Shown one piece after another: positions 21,440-30,661 of a DNA stretch of 64,000 bases. The notes below the pieces were generated by a model. That model was not told the origin of the DNA, searched no databases, and was given only the letters and a program-made list of their open reading frames with translations. Source of the DNA: Punctularia strigosozonata HHB-11173 SS5 (taxonomy: Eukaryota; Basidiomycota; Agaricomycetes; Corticiales; Punctulariaceae); contig NW_006767449.1 of assembly GCF_000264995.1 (NCBI RefSeq), positions 395,773-459,772 of the forward strand, written 5' to 3'. Numbering within the stretch: position 1 is the first letter of the stretch; each line of letters opens with the position of its first letter. The position numbers and the translations under genes are program-made.

Positions 21440-22186
21440 CTATGACTTGCTCCCGCTGTTTTTGCGCGTCATGCTGAAGAGACCGGACTTTTTCTTCTTT
21501 TCTGCGCTCCCCACGCTGCTGACCGAGTCGGACCTGCGACAAGGGCGCGCATATATTCAGTCTTCGATCTCCCTCGGAAGGACAGGAATAGGGTATTTGA
21601 GAAAAGCCTTGCTCACCGAGTGACGTGTCCTGGTTGCGGAAAGTACTCGCCCGACGTCGAATTGGTCCTGCTGGGTGCCGCCGGCAGTTTTCCAGAGACG
21701 GGCGTGCCCGTGGGCGTGCGTTTGAGGGGCGGGCTGGGCTTGTTGATGTCGTCGGCGTGGCCAAAGGAGGCCGCGCCGGACGCGGGGAGCTTCATGAACG
21801 CGCGCTGGGTCGCATCGATGTAGTCTTCGCGGGTGAATCGCGATTGCGTTTTGATAGAGACGCCCTTGTCGGATAAGTTCACGCCCTTTTGCTTCAAACT
21901 ACAGGATCGCGAGATCGGGTCAGTCGCTGGTATGACCAGCCTCGTGTGGGGGGAGGGGGGCATGACCATAGGAGTCGGTACGTACGTTTCTTTCGTTGCT
22001 TTTACTCCCTCATTGACCCGCGTCGAGAGGAACCAAACACCGCCTATCGTGCCCAAGAAGAATACAGTGGTCTGTCGCCGCCCGCTGGTGTTAGCGATAG
22101 CCCAAACGGGGGTACGCGTAGTATGATAAAGCCCACCAAGACCAAAGCAATTATGTCGCCCCTACTTCCGGTCTCAGCGTCTGCAT
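21440..22186 (-). CDS. Small single-pass membrane protein (160 aa, 4 exons)
   Basis: I do not recognise the family. Exons 22186-22166, 22071-21986, 21898-21617 and 21533-21440 join in frame with GT-AG introns of 83-94 nt. The product begins MQTLRPE, has one hydrophobic segment (VFFLGTIGGVWFL, about residues 10-22), then a charged region (LKQKGVNLSDKGVSIKTQSR, FTREDYIDATQR). The tail is Pro/Ser/Lys-rich and disordered, ending KKKKSGLFSMTRKNSGSKS. The short N-terminus and following Arg suggest an N-out/C-in or mitochondrial inner-membrane type topology; that is inference. Support for a real gene comes from four consistent exons, a single clean frame and a basic C-terminus reached only through the last splice. 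It is flanked by a MITE and a retrotransposon, so it may be lineage-specific. Confidence 0.65.
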
Positions 22187-23714
22187 TCTACTCTTGAAAC
22201 GATGACCACGGGGCGCTCACCAAGAAGCCATCACGTTCCCTCAAACGTCCAACAGTCAGAGTTACGCGGGGTATAACTGTCGTGAATTTTCAGACGAGAA
22301 ACGAGTGAAACAGGTATTATGGCAGGTCAAGACGTTCTGACTGAGGCTACAAGAGAAAGGGGGTGACAAGGTTTTGGCAACAACGGTGGTGAAGCGACGA
22401 CGAAGCGGTCGACTGCAGCGCCCCCCGGGTCGAGGCCTCTCCGCCCCGGCGTCGGGGAAAGGCGCCCGATCGTGGGCGCCGCTGTCAGTTCGGGCCCGCT
22501 CATTGGCCCAGAATGGCTTGGCGCTGGAGACGTTCCAACGAGTCACGTGAAAGCGCTTAGCGCGCTACAGAGCGCGCTGATCGTTATGCGCAGTCATCGT
22601 GGTCGTCGTCGACCACGACGAACTGACCTTCAACGACTCAGCTAGTCACAACCTGATCAGTATCATTATATGTCTGCAGACGATCCGTTTGGAACATGTT
22701 GCGCCCTATGTATCACGGCATGCTGCGAGCTGGTCACCGGCATCTGCCTGGACTTCGCGACTATCCGTACGCAATCCCTCCCGCTGGTGTTAAAGCCTTA
22801 CTTCAACTAGGTTATAGGTCATACCTTTCCAGAACGGCTGGCTCAGTGGTGTTGCGGCGGCGAGCGGGACATGAAGAGTGCGAGTCTGGAAGGGCGACCA
22901 AACGAGAGCGAACCACTCATATCAGCTGCTACGGCGAGTGCACAGACGCAACCCGCCGCACAAGCGCCTATGAGGCCAACTGGCAGACCGGCAAGGTGAT
23001 GGTCATGGAACGATCAATAGGGATCATGGACAGTCGGTTTTCTCGTGTTCAGAAATGACACCCGGTGTTGATATCTGATTTAGCTCGTAAATCTCGTATA
23101 CTAGGAAATACTATAATTCATGCCTTTCCAGCATCTGATCCTGCGCAATCATACAAATCATGATCAGATGCCACATGCTAGGGCCAGCCTCGTCCATCCA
23201 TCGTGAACGTTCGTAGGCGCCACCGGGTCTTCAAGACACAACTTTGTCTTCGCCGCCGACGCCCATGCTTCCAATCGTGAAGCCCTCGGCAAAAGTGCCT
23301 CGCAGTTCCAAGTGGATCAAGTTACCCTATCTCGAGCAGGCCATTGCAGGACGCGTCCTCGCAGCACCAACGTTTTGTGACCTTTCCATCAGGAGGTCAA
23401 GTTCTGGACCGCCGATCTTTGCTCCTGACTCAGGAAAAATAGCCCGTCTTCCCACCCGGATCTTGCACATCGTCGACCGACTCTCCCGCGCGAGGCGCTA
23501 AACGTGCCCATGTGCGATCATGCACATGGATTCCGCGAACAAGACGGACGAAGTCAGCCAGCCGCCCCTGTCGAGAGTCCACACTCCGGCTCGCTCGCTG
23601 AGACATCGGTTTTGACTTCCCACTGTGCCGACCTACGGCCCGCAACCTTGTGGCGTTTGGGAAGACTGATGACGCCCCGCCTTCGTTCGGGTCCCTGCAG
23701 GGGCAGCGACCGTG
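22187..23714. other. Intergenic up to the Copia insertion
   Basis: The first few hundred bases are the upstream region of the small membrane protein gene. Frames at 22696-23058 and 23244-23501 show no domain or splice partner. The Copia element inserted at the right edge, where I see no gene being interrupted. Confidence 0.5.
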
Positions 23715-23719
23715 CCTTG
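23715..23719. repeat. Target-site duplication (left)
   Basis: CCTTG immediately precedes the left LTR and is repeated at 29115-29119 immediately after the right LTR. A 5-bp duplication is the usual length for Copia integrases. Confidence 0.93.
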
Positions 23720-23998
23720 TGTGAGGATACGACTATTACGCCAGGAGGAGTATCCCTCCTATCCGTCAGTTTGACGGGTGCACGTGCGGTGCGTTGATAT
23801 GCCCGCCGTGCTCGTCTCATACTCTCCACCGTTTACTACACTCGCGTGTCCGGTGGAGGTGAGAGATCTCCGCATACATTCGCACACATGTATTAACTAG
23901 ATGACCTGTAGCCTAACACGCGGCTATAGGTAAATTACAGACCGTTTACTACACTCGCGTGTCCGGTGGAGCCTAACACGCGGCTATAGGTCTTAACA
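23720..23998 (+). repeat. Left LTR
   Basis: It begins TG and ends CA. It contains two internal direct repeats: ACCGTTTACTACACTCGCG plus following bases at 23828 and 23941, and GCCTAACACGCGGCTATAGG at 23911 and 23971. These could be promoter or packaging elements, or simply replication-slippage products. Confidence 0.95.
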
Positions 23999-24013
23999 GG
24001 TTATGAGCCCTGC
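23999..24013 (+). other. Primer binding site for half-tRNA initiator Met
   Basis: GGTTATGAGCCCTGC directly abuts the LTR. Its complement GCAGGGCTCATAACC is the anticodon arm of fungal initiator tRNA-Met (anticodon CAT inside CTCATAA). As in Drosophila Copia and yeast Ty5, this implies priming from a tRNA fragment cleaved in the anticodon loop, not from the 3' CCA end. Confidence 0.85.
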
Positions 24014-24062
24014 TTAACGCATATCGCTTACCAGATCCCTCGGACCTGACCTGAAACGGTGA

Positions 24063-27000
24063 ATGAGCGATAACGACTCTCCATCTTCGCATACTCGAGC
24101 TACCTCCGATCGTTCGGCGCTAACCCCGCGCCCTATCACTCCGGACCCTTCGCAAGCTTCGCGTTCGGTCTCTCCCGCTCCCATACCCACGATCGTTTTA
24201 CCGGATACCTCCGCTACCATGCCATCCACGGCATCCACGGCTTCCACAGCCGCCAAATACACCGAGATCGCTCGCATCACGAACGCGAGTGGTTTCCACG
24301 ACCTACCGGAGGAACGCCGGCTATCTCTTGCCGCAGGGAACTGGGTCGCCTTTTCGGCCCAGTTTCTGAATGAACTGGGCTGCATCTTTCTGCGAGACTA
24401 CTTGGACGACACTGACGCCCCGCCGTGCCCCTCCGTCGACGAGGCGCTGGCCGATGTCACTTTAGCGACCATTCGTCGCGCTTTTCGGCACAACGATGGG
24501 CTCGTCAAGTCTCTGCTCTGGAGAAACGTGTCACCGGAGGACCGCGAGATCATCGATTCCCACGACACGTCATTGGCCGCCTGGAAAGCCCTCCGTCTCC
24601 GCCATCAGGCCGTCGGCGACAAATTGAAGGCCGAAATCTGGATCGGGCTCTTCGGGACCACGTTCTCTCCGGGTCCCGATCAGACCGCGTCCGGCACGAT
24701 CGCCTCCATACGGGCAGATGCTCGCCGACTCTTCGAAGCGGGTCTCCCTACCACAGTTGAGGACATCGTCAATATAGTGTGTATCAACGCGCTCGGCGCC
24801 AACTTCCCCGATATCCTTGCCAATGTGACGCACAATCTGGCCAGCCGGAAGGTCCCAACCTCGGAGATCGAGCGTTCCGTGCTCGACCGGCAGAAGCCGT
24901 CCGCGCTCGTCAACGCCGTCCGCGCCCAGTCCACCCCTTCGCACGCCAAAGCCTCGGTCTCTGGGAACGGGAAGAAGGATGCGAGACGGCATAATCACAT
25001 GTTCTCGAATTACTGGTGCAAGGTTTGTGAAGCCTCGCCGTGCGCAAAGAAAGACCAGCCCGGCGCCACTCCAGTCGCCCGCAACGGCGAGCCCATGAAG
25101 TTGTCGAACTCGTCGCGGAACACCTCGACTGCCGTCCGCGCACATGCCGCAGTCATGCAGGGTCAAGACGGCAAGTTCTACACCTTCACCGAAGTTCCCT
25201 CGATGCCAAACTCGGGCTCTTCCACACCCACGCCATCCTTTGCGGCCGCGGCCGCCGTCTCCGATTGGCCCACGCAGGTCGCTTTTGCGACCACGCCCGA
25301 CGACCCGTTCCTGCTCGACATCGACGCTGGGTCATGGAGCGAAGACGACTTCGGCGACTGCGGTTTCACCGCCAACGTCGTCCACACCACATCCGTCGAC
25401 TGGCTACAGGCTACCGCCGTCGACGTGACGCCTACTCCGCCTGCCCATGCGATGTCCGCCGAGGATCGCCGGCTCGCGAACATCGATTCCAACCTCTCCG
25501 CGTCACACGAATACATCCTCGACACCGGCGCGAACATATCGCTAACGAAGTTCCGTCACCTCTTCGAATCGCTTCGCCCGCTCCGCGTCGCGATCGGTGG
25601 CTTCAACGGCTCTAAAGTCTTCTCGTCTGGGGTCGGTACCATGCGCATCCCGCTTCCTGGAGGCCGGCAGATGCTGGTCGACAACGCCCTCTGGGTTCCT
25701 GACACGACTCTAACCCTCCTCTCCGTCGGACGCCTATGCGACCAGGGGTACCGGATCGACTTCAGTTCCGGACACGCTGACGTCTACTGGAAGCTAGAGC
25801 CATCACCCGTCGCCCGCGCAACCCGCAAGAACAATAGCTTATACCGCCTTGATGGTACCGAACCCTGCGCATCCCCCTCCACCCGCACTCTTGCCCCCGT
25901 CGCCGCGTCCGCCGTCCCTCTTACCACCTGGCACGGTCGTTTCGGCCACGCCAATTACGGCGCTTTATCGCAAGCCGCGCGCGCCGGCGTCGTTGACGGT
26001 ATGCCCGTCTCCCCCTCGACGTCCGCTCCGCCCTCATGTGACCATTGCATCCTCGGCAAACAGTCCAGAGCCGCCATGCCGAAGGTCCGTGAGGGGGTGA
26101 GGGCCGCAGGGATTCTGGACGTGGTGTATATCGACTTGCAGGGTCCTTTTCATGTACGAGCCCTCGGTGGTTACTTTTACTTACTGGATATCGTCGACGA
26201 GTCCTCCGGATACATCTGGAGCCTACCGCTTGCTCGCAAATCGGACTCGACGCCTGCTCTCAAGCGATGGGAGGACGAGATTTTTCGCTTGACGTCGACC
26301 CGCGTTCGCACCTACCGCTCGGATAACGGCCGCGAGTTCGACAGCGAGGCCATGCGCGCGCAACTCGCGAGTGGCACGTCACAGCAATTCTCGGCGCCGT
26401 ACTCATCCGCGCACATTGGAATGTGCGAGCGCGCTCACCGGACGATCATGGGTCGCGGTCGAGCTTGCATGTCCGCGGCAGCACTTCCTCCTTGCCTGTG
26501 GGCGATCTCTATGCAGACCGCGGCCTATCTGTCGAATCTGACGCCCACCGTATCTGCTGGCGGCCGAACTCCCCACGAACGCTTCTTCGGCACCAAGCCG
26601 ATCGTGTCCCATCTGCGTGAAATCGGGTGTCGGGCGTTCGTACTAATCGAAAACGTTCCTAATCCCAAGATTCTGCCGCGCTCGAAGGAGTGCGTGTTAG
26701 TAGGCTACTCCCCCAACAGTAAGGCATATTTGTGCTGGCACCGGGCATCAGGCAAAGTCTTGAAGTCCCGGAACGTGTCCTTCATTGAATCCCACCAACT
26801 CCCTCGCATGGCGCCTGTTGCATCTCCAACTTCTAGGTCTTCCGAGAGCACTGACATCCCAGCCGCGTCGCCGACAATCGATCACGACGACATCTTCGCC
26901 GCTGACTCACTGCCGACCGTCTTGCCTGCGGAGAGCCGTCGAACGGACCCGTCGCCCAACCCCACGCCGCCTGTTCGGCGTTCCACGCGTGAACGTCGCG

Positions 27001-28787
27001 CTCCGGGCGACGTTAACCGACTCGCCGACACCGTCTCGGAGATTCGTGCCTCCGCTGACCGTCTCAGAACCGCTCGCGTTACTCCTACAGTCGAGGAGGA
27101 GCGCTCAGACGTCGCCGCTCATGCCGCCGTTGCCAACCTCGTTCGCGATGCCATGGCCCACGCGGCCAGCTCTGACGACCCCGCCGGCCCTAACCTCTCT
27201 GCTCCGGATGACCCTCGCACCGCGCGCGAAGCCCTAGCCCGCGATGACGGGCCAAAATGGCGTGAGTCCATGGACTCCGAGATGGCCTCGCTGCGCAAAC
27301 TCAGTGTCTACGAGCTCGTTCCCCGCTCCGAGGTCCCCCGCGATGAACGTATTATGCGGACCATGCCCGTGTTCCTACTGAAACGCGACTCCAGCGGCGA
27401 GCCCGAGAGGTATAAGACGCGCGTCGTGTGCGACGGCAGCCGGATGACCCAGGGGGTCGACTACGACAAAAGTACGTCCCCTACTGCACGGCTGGAGTCT
27501 ATTCGAGTCGTACTCCACGTCGCTGCCCATTTCGGGTGGCAGACGGCCCAGCTGGACGTCAAGACCGCCTACCTGCACGGCGTACTCGACAAACCCGCCT
27601 ACATGTACCAACCACGCGACATGGAGGAACCCGGGCGCGAGTCTCACATTATGAAGGTGTCGAAGTCTTTGTACGGAATGAAGCAGGCCGGGCGCGTGTG
27701 GAACAAGCACCTCCACAACCAAATGACCGACTGGGGGTTCATCCGGCTCGACGCGGAACATTGCATCTATTTCCACGTTTCCGCAGACGGTACTCTAATC
27801 GCAGCTGTCTATGTAGACGATTTCGCTATCACGGGTAGCAATCGGGCAGAAGTCGGCGCTTTCGTCGAGACCGTACGACCCGTCTGGGAAATCAAGTTCG
27901 GCGGCGAGATCTCCTGGCTAGTCGGCATACGCGTCGACCGCGACTACGAGATGCGCACCATCACTCTCTCGCAGGCGGCGCTGATTGACAAGGCACTCAC
28001 CTTATTCCGGCAGGAGGATGCACGTCCTGTCTCCACGCCGCTTCCACCCGGCACCAAACACTCACGACTCGAATGCCCCGTGACGGCTGAGGACAAGGCC
28101 GTCATGGCTAAGTATCCTTACCGGAAAGTCATTGGCACGCTGATGTACTTGGCAATCGGGACTCGCCCTGATATCGCTCACGCCGTTCAGCACTTGAGCC
28201 AGTTCCTCGCGAATCCGGGGCTCGCGCACTGGCGCTCTGCGATGCACGTCTTACGATACCTCAAGTCCACGCGGGACCTCGGCCTCGTCCTTGGAGGCAA
28301 GGAGGAGTTCCGACTGACCGGCATGACCGATTCCGACCATGCTAATTGCCCCGATACTCGCCGCTCTGTGTCCGGTTACTCGTTCTCTCTCGGATCTGGC
28401 TCCGTATCTTGGTCTTCTCGTAAACAGCCGACCGTATCCACGTCCTCGTGCGAAGCCGAGTACGTGGCATCTTGTAGCGCGACTAAAGAAGCCGTCTGGA
28501 TCCGCCAGCTCCTCGCCGGCATCGGTTTACCTCAAGCGGGTCCGACTATCATCGCGGCGGACAATCAAGGGTCGAATACGATTACGGAGGACCCCTCCTA
28601 TCACGGCAAAACAAAACACATCGATGTACAATATCATTTTACGCGCGAAAAAGTGGCCGCCGGAGTCGTCAAGTTCGTCTACGTGCGGAGCGCCGACAAC
28701 ATTGCCGACATCTTTACGAAAGCTCTCCCCTTCCCCGCCTTCTCGCGTCTTCGGTCGCTGCTCGGCCTGCAAAAGATCATGCTGTAG
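24063..28787 (+). CDS. Copia gag-pol polyprotein (1574 aa)
   Basis: A single frame runs from Met 24063. Residues ~1-330 are gag-like, with a cysteine motif (YWCKVCEASPCAKK) in place of a classic CCHC knuckle. Then come the aspartic protease (YILDTGANISL, about 483), a gag-pre-integrase zinc motif (WHGRFGHANYG...CDHCILGKQ), the integrase core (DLQGPFHVRALGG, SDNGREFDSEA, CERAHRTIMGRGRA; D-D-E), and reverse transcriptase (TAQLDVKTAYLHGVL, SLYGMKQAGRVW, VYVDDFAITGS). RNase H (MTDSDHANCPDTRRSVSGY, TSSCEAEYVA) ends the protein. Gag and Pol are fused in frame with no visible frameshift, so the Gag:Pol ratio would have to be set by processing or splicing. The intact catalytic motifs suggest activity. 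It shares composition with host genes (high GC), consistent with a resident family. Confidence 0.96.
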   Translation: MSDNDSPSSHTRATSDRSALTPRPITPDPSQASRSVSPAPIPTIVLPDTSATMPSTASTASTAAKYTEIARITNASGFHDLPEERRLSLAAGNWVAFSAQFLNELGCIFLRDYLDDTDAPPCPSVDEALADVTLATIRRAFRHNDGLVKSLLWRNVSPEDREIIDSHDTSLAAWKALRLRHQAVGDKLKAEIWIGLFGTTFSPGPDQTASGTIASIRADARRLFEAGLPTTVEDIVNIVCINALGANFPDILANVTHNLASRKVPTSEIERSVLDRQKPSALVNAVRAQSTPSHAKASVSGNGKKDARRHNHMFSNYWCKVCEASPCAKKDQPGATPVARNGEPMKLSNSSRNTSTAVRAHAAVMQGQDGKFYTFTEVPSMPNSGSSTPTPSFAAAAAVSDWPTQVAFATTPDDPFLLDIDAGSWSEDDFGDCGFTANVVHTTSVDWLQATAVDVTPTPPAHAMSAEDRRLANIDSNLSASHEYILDTGANISLTKFRHLFESLRPLRVAIGGFNGSKVFSSGVGTMRIPLPGGRQMLVDNALWVPDTTLTLLSVGRLCDQGYRIDFSSGHADVYWKLEPSPVARATRKNNSLYRLDGTEPCASPSTRTLAPVAASAVPLTTWHGRFGHANYGALSQAARAGVVDGMPVSPSTSAPPSCDHCILGKQSRAAMPKVREGVRAAGILDVVYIDLQGPFHVRALGGYFYLLDIVDESSGYIWSLPLARKSDSTPALKRWEDEIFRLTSTRVRTYRSDNGREFDSEAMRAQLASGTSQQFSAPYSSAHIGMCERAHRTIMGRGRACMSAAALPPCLWAISMQTAAYLSNLTPTVSAGGRTPHERFFGTKPIVSHLREIGCRAFVLIENVPNPKILPRSKECVLVGYSPNSKAYLCWHRASGKVLKSRNVSFIESHQLPRMAPVASPTSRSSESTDIPAASPTIDHDDIFAADSLPTVLPAESRRTDPSPNPTPPVRRSTRERRAPGDVNRLADTVSEIRASADRLRTARVTPTVEEERSDVAAHAAVANLVRDAMAHAASSDDPAGPNLSAPDDPRTAREALARDDGPKWRESMDSEMASLRKLSVYELVPRSEVPRDERIMRTMPVFLLKRDSSGEPERYKTRVVCDGSRMTQGVDYDKSTSPTARLESIRVVLHVAAHFGWQTAQLDVKTAYLHGVLDKPAYMYQPRDMEEPGRESHIMKVSKSLYGMKQAGRVWNKHLHNQMTDWGFIRLDAEHCIYFHVSADGTLIAAVYVDDFAITGSNRAEVGAFVETVRPVWEIKFGGEISWLVGIRVDRDYEMRTITLSQAALIDKALTLFRQEDARPVSTPLPPGTKHSRLECPVTAEDKAVMAKYPYRKVIGTLMYLAIGTRPDIAHAVQHLSQFLANPGLAHWRSAMHVLRYLKSTRDLGLVLGGKEEFRLTGMTDSDHANCPDTRRSVSGYSFSLGSGSVSWSSRKQPTVSTSSCEAEYVASCSATKEAVWIRQLLAGIGLPQAGPTIIAADNQGSNTITEDPSYHGKTKHIDVQYHFTREKVAAGVVKFVYVRSADNIADIFTKALPFPAFSRLRSLLGLQKIML

Positions 28788-28823
28788 GGGTTCTGTTGGA
28801 GATGAGGAGGAGGGAGTCTCCAT

Positions 28824-28835
28824 GGCGAGGAGGAG
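28824..28835 (+). other. Polypurine tract
   Basis: A purine-rich run (GGCGAGGAGGAG, one interruption) ends exactly at the start of the right LTR. A longer purine block lies at 28798-28815. This is the expected plus-strand primer site. Confidence 0.8.
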
Positions 28836-29114
28836 TGTGAGGATACGACTATTACGCCAGGAGGAGTATCCCTCCTATCCGTCAGTTTGACGGGTGCACG
28901 TGCGGTGCGTTGATATGCCCGCCGTGCTCGTCTCATACTCTCCACCGTTTACTACACTCGCGTGTCCGGTGGAGGTGAGAGATCTCCGCATACATTCGCA
29001 CACATGTATTAACTAGATGACCTGTAGCCTAACACGCGGCTATAGGTAAATTACAGACCGTTTACTACACTCGCGTGTCCGGTGGAGCCTAACACGCGGC
29101 TATAGGTCTTAACA
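28836..29114 (+). repeat. Right LTR
   Basis: 279 bp; I found no difference from the left LTR when reading the two side by side. It is followed by the CCTTG target duplication at 29115-29119. Confidence 0.95.
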
Positions 29115-29119
29115 CCTTG

Positions 29120-30661
29120 AACTCATTATGCCAAGATTTTCATCAAAGCTCCCTCCTAAACTATCAGCAGTGGGGTGGATGGGGTGTCTCGACGAACAGC
29201 CATCAACTTCTTAAGTGACGAGCCATGACGGGGGTACCTGAACGTCTCTGCCGGACCCTAAACTTTACGGGTTTTCCTTCGATTGGCATCGTCTCGAGCC
29301 GCTCGTCGTGGATTGCTGAGCGAGTTGCAAACACGGCCAGCTACGATCTGACGTGCGTCTCGATGGTGTTTCCCAGCGGCACATCCAGGTCCCTTGCTCC
29401 ACGTGTGCTTTTTAATATAGCCAGTCTTCGCCTGGAACGCGATAATCTGCAACGAACGCGATGAAGCACTTTTGTCCCTCTCCGTGACTCAGCAACCCAG
29501 CCTTGCATTGTTCAAGAATTTGAATCTCAGAAAAGGTACTGACGTCATCCGATGTTATACCGGGCTTTCGACGGCGCAAACCGACATCCATGTCCAGCTC
29601 CAATTGACTCCACACCGAAGATCGTTATGTGTGATACCGCCCGAGATGCCCCTTGCATACCGAACGCTCGCTTGTCCGCCTTAATTCCCTCAGCTCCCTG
29701 GTACATTGCTCTCCACCTTCCTTTGTTCCGTTTACCGACCCTTGACTTCTAGATTCATGTATCGATCCCTTTTCATCCCGCACAGGACCTGTTCCGGAAC
29801 AGGCACCAAGCTATGCCTCCTCAAGGGCTCTCATTTCACACTAGGTGTTCGTAAATACCTTCGGTGTCAGTAGGACTGTATTTAGCGTTCATATCCAAAC
29901 CCAAACCGCCAATGCCCTGGAACACAAGAGCTTGCCACATTTCGCTCCGCTGTGTGGTCGACGTCCTTGTGGGATCAGCTGAATACTATAGAGCCAGGGA
30001 GATTGTCATAAAATACATATCTCCGTCGCTAATACTGTTTATATGCGCAGTTGTACCGTTTTTTATGAGACCGTGCTCCCATGAAACTTGCCTCGAGGCT
30101 CTGAGTAAGGAAGGAACGTTACATCCAACGTGGCTTTGCAGAGTTCTCGTGCAAAATACTCAAAGCACTCGATGACGGCATGCCGTAGTGAATATGACCG
30201 TGTGTGGACTAGCGTATTCCGTGAATAACCGTGTAAGACTATAGCCTTTTGAATGATCTCTGCGAGGTGCCTCGACGTGAGACTACTTGCCGAGTCGGAG
30301 TGTAACGCCGAACCCGGTTCGAAGCGTCCAGGATCGCATGAAGTCTAGCGTACACTGCATAGCAGCGGACAGCGAATTGCATACACATGGGACTGGATTT
30401 ATATTGATTGCACTATCGAGAACAACTAAGATATTCTAACTTGATCTACCGAAAACCGAGAGCCGGTAAAGACAGGACAAGATATGCACTATTTGAACAG
30501 CTGGTTTCACTATAGGCCAATCTACCGTGTGCGTGCTATGAGCGTATGTAGGCGCCATGGAATGACCAGAGAAAAGCATGACGATACAAATATACCAACA
30601 AGGTCCCTTAAGCCCGTGAATGTAACGTTATGAAGAGAGTGTATGAGTTCGTCGCGGGAGA
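29120..30661. other. Intergenic between Copia and the GH16 gene
   Basis: No gene is supported. Short frames (60-100 codons) have no recognisable domain. The final ~300 bp are 3' flank of the GH16 gene. Confidence 0.5.

Larger units (their letters stand above)
23720..29114 (+). mobile_element. Complete Ty1/Copia LTR retrotransposon (5395 bp)
   Basis: It has all hallmarks: 279-bp LTRs beginning TGTGAGG and ending TTAACA, a 5-bp target duplication, a primer site right after the left LTR, one uninterrupted gag-pol frame (24063-28787), and a polypurine tract right before the right LTR. The order protease, integrase, reverse transcriptase, RNase H is Copia type. The two LTRs show no difference that I can see, implying a very recent insertion, and the frame has no stop. 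It may still be mobile. Confidence 0.97.

Noticed and set aside
23554-23829. Minus-strand frame shared near both LTRs (MESMRRARRAYQ...)
   Set aside because: Its common part is encoded by the LTR itself and the rest differs between the two sites; not a host gene.
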